NCBI RefSeq assembly: GCF_052857255.1
Contig: NC_135498.1
Coordinates: 159,945,124 to 160,009,123 of the forward strand
DNA from: Amblyomma americanum
Lineage: Eukaryota > Arthropoda > Arachnida > Ixodida > Ixodidae
Direction: 5' to 3'
Length of the DNA: 64,000 nucleotides
Part shown: positions 33,225 through 44,149 of the stretch, piece by piece
Numbering within the stretch: the first letter of the stretch is position 1
How the letters are laid out: each line of letters starts with the position of its first letter
Position numbers and translations under genes: made by a program
The notes under the pieces: model-generated
What the model was told of the DNA's origin: nothing
What the model saw: the letters and a program-made list of their open reading frames with translations, nothing else
Database searches by the model: none

Positions 33225-33370
33225 CATTTAGCCACAGTTTTAGTTTGAGTCGACGTTTCGGACAGAGCCTGTCCTTTCTCAAGACTGCCAAGGCAGTTTC
33301 TCAAGGCAGTCTTGAAAAAGGGCAGTCTCTCTCCGAAACGTCGACTCAAAATAAATCTATGGCTAAATGA
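33225..33370. repeat. Inverted repeat resembling a PLE end
   Basis: 'agttttagtttgagtcgacg', 'tttcggacagagcctgtcc' and 'tttctcaagactgcc' on the left are mirrored by 'ggcagtcttgaaaaagggca' and 'ccgaaacgtcgactcaaaat' on the right. The string 'gaaacgtcgactcaaa.taaa' resembles the 3' end of Penelope-like elements. It lies between two (AT)n tracts, a common PLE neighbourhood. Confidence 0.7.
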
Positions 33371-33382
33371 AGCGCTTTCTAC

Positions 33383-33502
<120 letters not shown>

Positions 33503-33509
33503 ACCCTCA

Positions 33510-34245
33510 GGGCCAGAGGCAATACAGAGGGGAGTGGGCTACATAGGATCAAACAAAGCAATTAATAGAATACAATTAATATTATTTGAACACAAATTCA
33601 ACTTTCTCCTGAATATACAAAGTTATCTAGTGCATCGCGAAAACGTAGGTATTTTTCAATGGCTGCGAAAATGGGGAAGGGGGGGGGAGGCGGTTCCACT
33701 CGACGCATGTCCGTGGGAACTGAGACTGAAAACAGGCGCTGGTATAGCATTTTGCAGTCCCGACCTTGTGACGATGATCAATGCGACGGGAAATGTATTC
33801 AGGTGGTGGAATGAAATATTTATGCATAGTGATGTGGTTGTATACATTGTGAAAAATAGTTAAGCGACTGATTTTCCGGCGGGATTGTAAGGATGGGAAG
33901 GAAAGGTAAGCTTTCATGGCATTGATGCTTGCGGTACGGTTATAATTGGAAAGAATGAAGCGAGCGGGACTATTTTGGAAAAGTTCGAGAAAAGTTCAAA
34001 TGTTTTCCTGCGTAGGATCCCATATGGTCCCTATTCAAGCTCAGGACGTATTAGTGATTTATAAAGCAGGAGTTTTGCGACGATAGAGCGGCGGAGAAAT
34101 TGCGACGGAAATACCCTAACATGCGATTAGCGTTATATTAGTTACATATTCGATATAAATACGCCGTCTTAAGATTCGTGTGATATGAACGTCTAGATAC
34201 TTATAGGCTGCGCCAGAATCAAGAGGAATGCGGTTCAAATAATAC
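33510..34245 (-). pseudogene. CR1/Jockey-type LINE, C-terminal piece (part 3 of 3)
   Basis: The minus strand, with stops, reads 'YLNRIPLDSGAAYKYLDVHI', then a weak 'GYFRRN', 'NESLPFLPILTI'-like and 'HRHKVGTAKCYTSACFQSQFPRTCVEWNRLP'-like stretches split over frames. These match the end of LINE ORF2 ('Y.YLGV.L', 'GYLRRN', 'FPRT...WN.LP'). It ends at the gypsy target site (ATAC, 34242-34245) and continues after the gypsy at 41443. Confidence 0.75.
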
Positions 34246-35076
34246 TGTGATGACCCCCATAATGCGCAGGTCCACACGGGACGGAGAGGCAAAGAGACAC
34301 CGTATGGCTCAGTTTAAACAAACAGATATATTCAATAATTATACATGATTAAGATTCAGAGGCTGGGGCGTCCGAGCTTACGTGCCGACGACTTCATGGG
34401 GGCGATGGAGTGGCTCCGGAGTTGGGCTCGAGCGGTTGCTGGCAGAAGCTGCACGCCGTCGGGCTTCGGCGCTGAAGGCCCTCTTGGCGAACGATGTCGT
34501 CCTGAGCGTCCTTCTTCCGTACTGCTTCTCGATTTTTATATCCTCTTCTCCACACTCCCTAGGGTGAGGACGCCCACGCCGGAGGGGAAGGAGGGGGGGC
34601 TAGGGCTTTCACTTGGGCGCACAAACATACCACCGCACTTATTGTCTCGCCCCCCTCACGTGTTGAGTCCGAGGGAAAGAAGGTTGTCTTCGAGGTAGCG
34701 CATAGCGTCGGCTGTGGTAAGGCGCGCTCTGGCCCGCTGACAGTTCCCGCGGGTCACCGGCCTCCATTCTCCATCCATCAACTGACACTCGCTCCTAAAG
34801 GTAAGGCGCGCTCTGGCCCGCTGACAGTTCCCTTGTCCTGGAATGTGCTCGGGAGGGCCGCCCCTGGAACCGCCACGCCAATTGGGGAGGATAAAGCCCG
34901 TTTCCCCGCGGCGGCGGCGGCGGGTCCGGTTGGGTCCGGTTGGGCTTAAACCCCTTCGTTCTGGTTGTCACTCTCAACGAGCATGGCTGGGTAATTGATG
35001 ATGCCTGTCATCTGGGTCTCCGTCTACGCCGCGCCGACGAACGTGGAACCTCGTAGCACACACAAGGAATGTCACA
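34246..35076 (-). repeat. 3' LTR of the 7.2-kb gypsy element
   Basis: 831 bp, starting TGTGATGACCCCC and ending GGAATGTCACA as read on +. It includes a GC-rich '(cgg)n' patch near 34910. An open frame across it (34345-34698) is an LTR artefact duplicated in the other LTR. Confidence 0.95.
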
Positions 35077-35569
35077 CTCGCTCACCCTCCAGAAGAATGT
35101 TCTCCGAACATTTGAGTCCACGCAGCTCCCCTTGTCTTTCTGAATCGCCTCGCACAGTGCGTCCGACAAAACACTTTTCGCTGCACTCAACACCACTGCA
35201 CAACACCATATGCCTCCGCTGTCATAACTGGCGTCTCCAGGGGCAGCACTGATCTTCTTTTAAAGATAAACATGAAACTCAGCACCCAAGCCTCTCCTTT
35301 CTAGTCCAAACTGGACGAAATAAATTTACCACAGTTACAAAGGAGCTCCCACTTCTAGCACGATCACGGCACAGACAAAAATATACATAACGAAAGGAAG
35401 TAGGGCCGGTTCTGCATGCGCTACGCATGCTCTCCTGTGAAGGTGTTACTTAATGACAGAAAGGTTTACCTACCAACTCCGATAACTTAACACATAAGCA
35501 CATAGCAATGTTATGAGCTGCGGCATTACACAATTCTAACCAGTTCACAACTCCGCTCCGTTTACGCCA

Positions 35570-38500
35570 TTAATCCGACTTAGCTTTCCGATTTCGCAGC
35601 GGATATCGGCCTTCATGAGTCATACTAAGTAAGTCTGTGACCCTTTGTCTGCTTTGGGACTCGCGACGGCTCGTGGCAGGAGCCTCTCCTGGCGTTATCT
35701 GCGCGGCAACCTCGCGCGCTTCTTCTTCTAGCAATGCATGAAGTAAATCCGGTGGCATTCCGGCCGTCACCTCTGGCGCCTGCCGAACAAATGCAGGAGA
35801 GGGCGTTTCTTGCGAGCTATCTGCGCGCTCCGCTTCACTTCTGTCCCCATCAAAATCCGCGCTTTCCCTTTCCTCATTTCGTGAATACTGAACCGGTGCC
35901 GACTTGAGGCGATTTGCGTGTATCCTTATCAAGCGCCGGTTCACGTCTCGGACTCTGAAGTTTACCGGAGAAAGCTTCTCGACAACCTCGCACGGTCCTC
36001 TCCACTTCGTCTGGAACTTACGAGCTAGCCCAATCTGCCTTTGGCAGTTTTCAATGTACACTCTGTCCCCCACATTAAACGGCGCGTCTCTAGCACTGCG
36101 ATCGTGCACCTCCTTCCTGCGCTTCGCCGCTTTCTTTAAGGCCTCCTTTGCAATGTCCCTCGCCACTTGCAAGCGCGATTCTAGCTCAACCTTATAGTCG
36201 TCCAGTGAAGCCTATGGGACACGACGGGGGCCCTCTGGCACTTCACTAGGCTGGTCCGGGTCTCGGCCGTAGAGAAGAAAGAATGGCGATTCGCCCGTGC
36301 TCTCGTGTGCTGCGGAATTGTAGGCAAACATTGCATACGGAAGCCACAAGTCCCAGTCCCGCTGGTCGCGCGAAACAAAATGCGACAGGAACCCGGCCAC
36401 GGTTTGGTTCAGTCGCTCCACCGCGCCGTTGCAAGCCGGATGGTACGGTGTTGTCTGCTTCTTAGCGATCTTAAGCAGCTCGCAAACTCTCCTCATTAGC
36501 TGCGACACGAAGTTCGTTCCCCGATCTGTCAAGAGTTGCCTCGGGGGTGCATGTCGGAGCACGATCTGTTCGACAAATGCTCTTGCAACCGTGTCTGCCT
36601 TCTGATCTGGGAGTGCTACCGCTTCCGCGTATTTTGAAAGGTGATCGACAAATACTAAAATGTACTTGTTTCCGGAAGTGGTCGTGGGCAATGGGCCCAT
36701 TATGTCCATACCTGTCCGCTCGAAGGGAGCCGAAACCTCAGGGAACGGCTGAATTGGAGCTGGTCTTCGTCCCTTGGGTGTTTTTCTTTCGAGACAGGAA
36801 TGACACTTCGCACAGTAGTCTCTAACATCCTGTCGCATGCCACTCCAAAAGTACAAACGCTCCACACGCCTGCGTGTCTTCGCTACGCCAAAATGACCGG
36901 CGCATGGCGCATCGTGAAACGCGCGAAGAACCCTTTCTGTCCACGACCGAGGTATGACGACTCTCTCCCAAGCGGTTTTCTCTGGTCTCCCTTTCCTGGT
37001 TGGCCTCGTGCGCCGACACAGGGTGCCCTCTTTGCCAATGAAATAACCTAGCTGTTCGGGGTGAGACGGTGCGCCCTCTAAGCTTTCGATTATTCGCTTC
37101 AGGTCAGGATCTTTGCACTGCTCTGTGCGTAATTCGGCGGGGTCGACTACGGGGACAAACTCATCTATAGCTGCCACGGCAGCTGTGCGGCTGAGTGCAT
37201 CAGCATTCAGATGTGTATTTCCTGACTTGTGCTCAACTTCAAAGCAGTATTCCTGCAGGTGTAGATTCCATCTAGCGAGTCGCGAGCTAGGGTCCCTGAC
37301 ACTCATCACCCATTTCAGAGGATGGCAGTCTGTGACTAGCTTGAATTTGCGGCCGTAAAGGTAGCATCTGAAGTGCTTTACTGCCCAGACAACGGCGAGG
37401 CACTCCCTTTCCGTAGCTCCGTACTTTTGCTCTGTGGGGCTCAGCTGTCGGCTAGCAAAAGCAACGGGATGTTCTTTGCCCTCGATAACCTGAGATAGCA
37501 CGGCACCAACTGCGAACTTTGACGCATCTGTGGCCATGACGAAGGGAAAATTAAAATCCGGGTGGCGCAACAGCGGTGCACTCATTAGCTTCCTTTTCAG
37601 GGCCCCAAAAGCATTCTCCGCGTTTTCGTCCCAGCGAAAGGCGACATTTTTGGCTGTTAAGGCGGTGAGCGGCTTAGCGAGCTTGGCGAACTCCTCTATG
37701 TGCCTTCGGTAGTAACCGATCAGGCCGAGAAACTGCCGGACATGGCGGACGCTAGTCGGGGATGGAAAATCCGAGACACACCTTAGTTTCTCAGGGTCCG
37801 GTCGCACGCCGTCAGCTGAAACAACGTGCCCGAGGTATTTCACCTCGTTTTTGAGGAATTGGCACTTAGAGGGCTTCAGCTTGAGACCCGCTCCTCTTAG
37901 TCGCACCAAAACCTGCTCAATATCGCGCAAATGGTTCTCAAAACTGTCACTGTATATAATAATGTCATCCATATACACGAAGCACAGCCTCCCCAGAAGA
38001 CCTGCCAGGATAACATCAGCGGTTCTCTGCCAGACAGCAGGGCTGTTGGCCAGACCCATCGGCATTCTTTTCCATTCATAGTGCCCTGAGGGCGTGTTGA
38101 ATGCCGTTTTCTCGGCATCTGCCGGATCCATTGCTATCTGCCAGAATCCCGCCGCCATGTCCATTACCGTGAAGTACCTGGCAGAGCCCAGCTGAGAAAG
38201 CGTCTCCTGTATATTGGGGATGGGGTATGGATCGATGCGAGTTACGGCATTTAGTTTGCGGTAGTCCACTACCAATCGATACGAGCCATCTGGCTTTTCC
38301 ACCAATAGTGCTGGTGCTCCCCAGGGTGACTTTGAGTGTTCGACAATGCCGCGATCAATCAGGTCCTGCACCTGCCGCTCCATCTCCTCACGTTGGGAGT
38401 AAGGAATCCTGTACGCACGCTGGTAAACGGGCGATGAAGTGCCGGTTTCTATCCTGTGCTTTATAACGCCACAGCAGCCCAAATCCAGGTTGGACGCGGC

Positions 38501-39685
38501 GAATACCTCCGAGTAGTCGTTCAGCAAACCAGCCAGAGCCTCCCTCTCCCTGGATTTTACGTGAGAAAGATCGAACGACACCTTTGGAGCAGCCGAAGGA
38601 CTAGCATGCTCTACAGTTGCGAGTACCGTATCGGTGGGCTCACGTTTCTCTATCGCAGAGGTGAAGAAAGCCAATGTTTTGTTCTTGGGAAGGCTCAGTG
38701 GCTGCTGGCTACAGTTAACCACCCGTAGGGGCACTCTGTGGGCGTCATTAACTGTCACGAGGCACGCGGCTGCCTTCAGGCCATTGCTGAGAGAGTCGAC
38801 CGGCTCAAGCACTCCCACGGCGCCGCTCTCTACATCTGAAGGCACAAACGCGTAGAAAATGTGCTCCGACCAAGGAAGGACGACCGCCTCATCGACCAGC
38901 CTGACGGCAACCCGCGAATATACCTTCTCCAATGATCCCACTGTTTGACGGGTGTCAATATCGGTAATGCGAATCTCAGCCCCTCTCCTGTTCAAAAACG
39001 GAACTTTTGATCCGCCCGCATTAACCTCTTCCTCAGAGAATGAGACTACTACCTTCCCTTTTTTCAAAAAATCCTGCCCTAATATACCTGACACTCCGTT
39101 TGGCAGAGACACCGTGTCCGGGCATACGTAGCAGGGGTGCTCCAATGCAATTCCGCCGAGAGAGAAGTGTAACCGGTAGAGTCCACTTATGCCAAGAGGA
39201 TCCCCCGTTATGCCTACAAATTTGGTTGCCATACCACCAGACGCTTCCAACACCTCGCGGTCCCCCTTCCTTCGAAGCGTGTTAAAACTGCTCTCCTTAA
39301 GCAATGTCACCTTTGACCCCGTATCTATCAACAATTCCATGCAACAACCATTTAACTTGCAACGCACAATAGGGCATGCCTCGTCGGCCACACAAACTAC
39401 CACCACCTCATCATACACTGCTCCCTCCCCACGCTCCTCAGGCTGGGGAGGACTATCTAGTTTTTTGTCTCGGTATCTGGAGCCCCACTGTGGCTTGCTT
39501 AGGGCGTGTCTCGCCTGCTTCTCTTTCTGGCTCCCCACGGCGCACGTTTTGGCAGAACCTGGCGATGTGTCCGCGACCCTGGCAAGCGAAGCATACGATT
39601 TCTTCAAAATCTCGCATACCGCGCCTGTAGCTTTGTGGCGGTCTCCGGTTTCCAGCGAATGGGCGCTGTTGAGCGCGCGCTTCAA
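35570..39685 (-). pseudogene. pol: gypsy pol (protease-RT-RNase H-integrase) with one in-frame TAG
   Basis: A 1371-codon frame broken only by TAG at 36212-36214. Counting from 39685, the first 80 or so codons overlap gag in another frame, so pol is probably expressed by frameshifting. Landmarks: protease LLIDTGSKVTLL (Asp 121), RT 'LVVDYRKLN' and catalytic YMDD (571-574), RNase H 'ATDASKFAVGAVL' (about 719) and 'LVTDCHPL'. Integrase has a zinc-binding 'H...GHFGVAKTRRRVERLYFW...CAKCHSC' (about 924-964), the core 'TGMDIMGPLP' and 'LLTDRGTNF', and Glu in 'GAVERLNQ'. After the TAG the frame continues with the integrase C-terminal SH3-like region ('FNVGDRVYIEN', 'KFQTKWRGPCEV'). Every catalytic residue looks present. 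The TAG lies beyond the core and would remove the C-terminal 200 residues. Confidence 0.9.
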
Positions 39686-40397
39686 CCTGGCGTTCTACCT
39701 GCTGAGATAGCAGCTGTTCCAAGCGATCTAACCGCTCTGTCAAGAGAGCAACCTCAGGGTTGAGCACCGCTCTCTCTATGACGCGTACTCTCGCTGCGGC
39801 TGTCGTTCACGCCTCATTTCGTTCCTCATACAATGCGGCCGCCACGGCTTGGTCGAAATTGCTCGGCTTGCGCGAGAGCACGAACCGGCGCACGGGTTTT
39901 TGCAGACCAGCCACGAACAAAGCGGTCATTTCCTCTTTAAGTAGATCCTCCGCGTATTTCTTCCTTAGCTGGTCTCCTTCCTCCTCCCTGCTTAACGTAT
40001 CGCGTGCTAGGCGCTGAAGCCGCGACGCAAATGTTCGCACGTCCTCCCCTACCATCTGTCCGGCGTCACGGAACCTCTGTACCCGCACGTGACGTGGTTC
40101 AGTGTCGAAATGCTCAAACGCGAGCTTCTTAAATTCCGCAAATGATTTTGTGGATTTTACTTTTTCGTCTCGCCATGCAAAATCATGAGCAGCTCCTGCC
40201 ATCTTACACCTCGCCATTCCCAGCATTTGAGCATCGGACCATCCCCCCATTTTCCCAATCTCTTCTAGCATGGAAAAGAAATCGCAGATTGGAACCCCTG
40301 TCTTATCTCCCGTAAACGTCGGAATGACGCTTCCTAATGCCAGCATGCTTGCTCCGAGCGACGGCTGTGGAGTGGGAGCTCTCTCAGGTACAGACAT
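39453..40397 (-). pseudogene. gag: gypsy gag with one in-frame TGA
   Basis: A 314-codon frame starting MSVPERAPTPQPSLG, split only by TGA at 39807-39809. The N-terminal part is a capsid-like helical domain ('FTGDKTGVPICDFFSMLEEI', 'FAEFKKLAFEHFDTEP', 'VRTFASRLQRLARDTL', 'FVAGLQKPVRRFVL'). The C-terminal part has a coiled 'LLTERLDRLEQLLSQQV' and one CCHC zinc knuckle ('CFACQGRGHIARFC'), which binds genomic RNA. The TGA sits where a CGA (Arg) codon would fit, a single C-to-T change at a CpG. The end overlaps the start of the pol frame. Confidence 0.88.
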
Positions 40398-40533
40398 TTT
40401 TTTTTCAAGCCCTCCAGTGCCTCAAGCCTCTCAAATGGGGGTAAAAGTCCCACAATCAGTCCCGTGATTCCCTTTTGATTACAATTTTGAAGTCATGAAT
40501 GTCACAGCATTCAGAGGACATTTGCTTTTGAGA

Positions 40534-40550
40534 CCCCACTTCTGACACCA
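40534..40550 (-). promoter_or_regulatory. Primer-binding site of the gypsy element
   Basis: On the minus strand, one base inside the 5' LTR, TGGTGTCAGAAGTGGG occurs. It complements the 3' end of animal tRNA-Leu (...CCCACTTCTGACA-CCA), known from memory. This fixes the transcription direction as minus. Confidence 0.8.
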
Positions 40551-40551
40551 G

Positions 40552-41438
40552 TGTGATGACCCCCATAATGCGCAGGTCCACACGGGACGGAGAGGCAAAG
40601 AGACACCGTATGGCTCAGTTTAAAATGCGCAGGTCCACACGGGACGGAGAGGCAAAGAGACACCGTATGGCTCAGTTTAAACAAACAGATATATTCAATA
40701 ATTATACATGATTAAGATTCAGAGGCTGGGGCGTCCGAGCTTACGTGCCGACGACTTCATGGGGGCGATGGAGTGGCTCCGGAGTTGGGCTCGAGCGGTT
40801 GCTGGCAGAAGCTGCACGCCGTCGGGCTTCGGCGCTGAAGGCCCTCTTGGCGAACGATGTCGTCCTGAGCGTCCTTCTTCCGTACTGCTTCTCGATTTTT
40901 ATATCCTCTTCTCCACACTCCCTAGGGTGAGGACGCCCACGCCGGAGGGGAAGGAGGGGGGCTAGGACTTTCACTTGGGCGCACAAACATACCACCGCAC
41001 TTATTGTCTCGCCCCCCTCACGTGTTGAGTCCGAGGGAAAGAAGGTTGTCTTCGAGGTAGCGCATAGCGTCGGCTGTGGTAAGGCGCGCTCTGGCCCGCT
41101 GACAGTTCCCGCGGGTCACCGGCCTCCATTCTCCATCCATCAACTGACACTCGCTCCTCAAGGTAAGGCGCGCTCTGGCCCGCTGACACTTCCCTTGTCC
41201 TGGAATGTGCTCGGGAGGGCCGCCCCTGGAACCGCCACGCCAATTGGGGAGGATAAAGCCCGTTTCCCCGCGGCGGCGGCGGCGGGTCCGGTTGGGTCCG
41301 GTTGGGCTTAAACCCCTTCGTTCTGGTTGTCACTCTCAACGAGCATGGCTGGGTAATTGATGATGCCTGTCATCTGGGTCTCCGTCTACGCCGCGCCGAC
41401 GAACGTGGAACCTCGTAGCACACACAAGGAATGTCACA
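40552..41438 (-). repeat. 5' LTR of the 7.2-kb gypsy element, with 57-bp duplication
   Basis: 887 bp, aligning end to end with 34246-35076. The block 40567-40623 is repeated immediately at 40624-40680 (starting 'aatgcgcaggtccacacggg'). The other LTR has it once. Confidence 0.95.
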
Positions 41439-41442
41439 ATAC

Positions 41443-42005
41443 GAAGGAGGAATTTTGCGTGTGCGGGAAACGCGCATGAACTGACATTTTTTAATACTTA
41501 ATTTCGTTTTCCACCAGTCAGAGAAAAGGGTAAGATCGTACTGGAGAGTACGATCTTACTCGTCTATATCACTTTGGTTACTGATTTCCCAGAAAATTAC
41601 ACAGCCAGGAAAAAGATGGATGACCGAAGATAGGGTAGAAGGAACGTCATTATTATAAATTAAATATAAAAGGAGTTCAAGGCAGGATCCTTGTGGTACA
41701 CCAGAAATCACGTTAGTATGCGGTGAGGCAGTGCCATTAGAGAACACAAATTGCCAGCAGTTATGTTGAAAACATTCAATCCATCTGAAGACGTTAGGAT
41801 CAAGATTAAGATAACTTATAAACTAACAACCGATGACACACTTTATCAAAGGCTTTCGAAAAGTACAAAAAATGCAGTTGCGCAAGATGATTTGTCAAGT
41901 ATGCGGTATAGCTTAGCAGTGGATGAAAGTAACTGTGTTTCACATGAATATGTTTGAAGAAAACCATATTGTGCAGGTGTAAAAAAGGAGTTGTCATCAA
42001 GAAAG
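41443..42005 (-). pseudogene. CR1/Jockey-type LINE reverse transcriptase, middle piece (part 2 of 3)
   Basis: The minus strand reads 'QYGFLQTYSCETQL', 'FLYFSKAFDKVCHRLLVYKL' (RT motif A) and 'VISGVPQGSCLELLLYLIYN' (motif B), then 'NDVPS'. The order is that of LINE RTs. It is bordered by the second gypsy on the right (target GAAAG, 42001-42005) and the first gypsy on the left. Frameshifts and stops are present, so it is inactive. Confidence 0.85.
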
Positions 42006-42135
42006 TGCAGTATAGCATCACGCAGGAATGACACAACAAGAAGGAACGATTTATTCAGGCAGCCCCTTTTATAGCCCGCCGGTGAGGTGACGTTGTGATC
42101 ACGTGGTCAAGCCAAGGTTTCCCGACGACGCATCA
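42006..42135 (-). repeat. 3' LTR of the second gypsy element
   Basis: 130 bp, from TGCAGTATAGCATC to CGACGACGCATCA as read on +. It ends in 'tttcccgacg', whereas the other copy has 'tttgccgacg'. Confidence 0.92.
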
Positions 42136-42150
42136 TCTCTCCCCCCTTAA
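42136..42150 (-). promoter_or_regulatory. Polypurine tract of the second gypsy element
   Basis: On the minus strand, AAGGGGGGAGA directly precedes the 3' LTR. It is the usual primer for plus-strand DNA synthesis. Confidence 0.75.
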
Positions 42151-43831
42151 AGAGGAAAGCGTACAGGTGGCCGTCGCTGTCTGGTTGATCTTCGCAAACC
42201 AGGCGGGCCAGTTTCCGTCCCGGATGCTTCTGGGCTATCTTGCGACGTGGTCGGAGCGTCGTCCGCAGGTTCCCGCTTGCCAACTTCTCCAGGGGCTCTG
42301 TCTTCTGATTCAGTCCGACGTCTCAGTTGGTCCAAGTGCCGCCGCTGAAGACCTTGCTCCGAGTCAACGGAGACCATCCTGGAGCCCTGTTGACCATGCA
42401 CTACTCCTGGAATCCACCTGCGACCTGCTCCGAAACTGCGCATCCAGACCGGTTCTCCCACATCCAATTTAGTCGCACCTACTCTTCGCTGGCTTTCTGC
42501 CGACTTCTCACCGGGCGTGATGCAATCCATCTTTGTTCTTATCTGGTAGCCGAATAAGTGTTCCGCGGGCGACTTGCCATGCTTAACAGGCGTTCGGCGA
42601 TATCGGAACAAAAACCGAGCTATACGCATTTCCAGGTCTTTTCCAGGGTTTTTCTTTAGCCCTTCCTTGAGCGTGCGCACAGCTCTTTCGGCTAAACCAT
42701 TCGATTGTGGGTGATAAGGGGCTGTTGCGAGTTGCTTTACGTTGTTTCGTGCCAGAAACTCGCGAAAAACGGCGCCCACAAATTGTGGACCGTTATCTGA
42801 AAAGAAGGTTTCTGGAAGGCCGAAGCGTGCAAATATTGACCGTAGTGCGTCCACCGTTGTTTGCGATGTGGCAATTTTCATTGGAATTGCTTCTATCCAT
42901 TTTGTTTCAGAGTCTACGACGACCAATACCATATGTCCGTCCATTGGGCCTGCGAAATCTGCGTGTAGTCTGCTCCATCTTTCCCCGGTTGCTGGCCACG
43001 CCAAAGGTATCTGTGCCGGTGGCATCGCAGCGGCCTGTGCACAAATAGAGCATGATTTCACCAGTCGCTCTATGTCAGAATCCAGACCCGGGTACCAAAA
43101 CAGCGTTCTCGCCGTGCTTTTCATGGACGTCATACCAGGGTGCGTCTCATGGAGCAGCCCCAACAAACGCTTTGCCGCCGCCATAGGTAGAACAATGCGA
43201 TGTCCCCAGTACACCAAATTGTGGCTCACGGTTAGCTCTGTTCTTCTGTTGAAGTACGCCCGGAGATGCTCAAGATCCTGCGGTAGATACGGAGGCCATC
43301 CGTCGGCAATCCACTTTTTGACCTGTTGAAGAGTGGCGTCTCGGTTTGTCATTTGTTCAACCTCCCGGGCGCCGACCGCCGTTTCCTCAAGACACTGGGC
43401 ATACAAAACGTACTCGTCGGGAGCGACACCCCGCGGCTCCGTAACCGGCAATGGCAAGCGACTGAGGGCGTCTGCATTGGAATTCTCGCTGCCCTTGCGG
43501 TACTGCAATGTGTAGCTGTAGTTGCCAAGGAACAAGGCCCAGCGCTGGATTCTCGCAGCCGCCATCGGTGGTATTGGTTTGCCTGGATTGAATAAACCAG
43601 TAAGAGGCTTGTGGTCGGTTACTAACACGAACCGATGTCCATACAAGTAGTCCTTGAACCGTGCGACGCCGAACACCAGTGCTAGTGTTTCTTTTTCTAA
43701 CTGAGAGTAGTTACGCTCTGCCTTTGTGAGTGTCCTGGACCGGAATCCGATGGGGTAGTCAACACCGTTCACACGGTGGGACAACACGGCCCCAATGCCT
43801 ACTGATGACGCATCGCACTCAAGCCGCAGTG
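42147..43831 (-). pseudogene. pol: Second gypsy pol, RNase H and integrase half
   Basis: Open minus-strand frame continuing the RT half at 61058. RNase H begins 'LRLECDASSVGIGAVLSH' (active-site Asp), with 'YSQLEKETLALVFGV' and 'LVTDHKPL'. Integrase follows: zinc-binding 'LLGLLHETHPGMTSMKSTAR' with 'LVKSCSICAQ', core 'LHADFAGPMDGHMVLVVVDS', 'ETFFSDNGPQFVG', and 'PYHPQSNGLAERAVRTLKEG' with the Glu. The C-terminal domain is 'LDVGEPVWMRSFGAGRRWIP', ending 'RSTRQRRPPVRFPL'. No stop or frameshift is visible over 560 codons. It is a pseudogene only because the insertion separates it from gag-RT. It is not the same family as the 7.2-kb element (different protease-RT sequences and LTRs). Confidence 0.88.
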
Positions 43832-44149
43832 CACTGTAAAAAAATTCCGTACCTATAACGTAGACTATGTACGTTTTAAATACAGAACCACTTCTGCTTT
43901 CAATGAAACGTAGGGAATGACCGTATATTCAGTCCAGTATTGAAGGAAACGTCCGTGTTCCTCTGTAGTCGTTGCAGGGAAAAATACTAAACATTCAATT
44001 TAAGGGAGGAAAACTTAACACGACAGGACGGTTGACCCCATCGACTATGTGTTGCACCAACCGCACTAATAACTTGCTTAAAGGCAGCAAAAACAGAAGA
44101 TGCTTATGACGTGACGCCACTTTTACACGATGAACTGCTGGCCCGCAGA

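Larger units (their letters stand above)
34246..41438 (-). mobile_element. Nearly intact Ty3/gypsy retrotransposon, 7.2 kb
   Basis: Bounded by near-identical LTRs (34246-35076 and 40552-41438) with TG...CA ends and flanking ATAC (34242-34245, 41439-41442). The coding strand is minus: 5' LTR on the right, primer-binding site 40534-40550, gag 40397-39453, pol 39685-35570. Only one nonsense codon is visible in each gene. LTR differences are a handful of substitutions, one G-run indel and a 57-bp tandem duplication, so insertion was recent. It sits inside a minus-strand LINE. Confidence 0.9.

Noticed and set aside
34345..34698. 117-codon open frame, repeated at 40708
   Set aside because: Lies wholly in the LTRs of the gypsy element; no protein motif.
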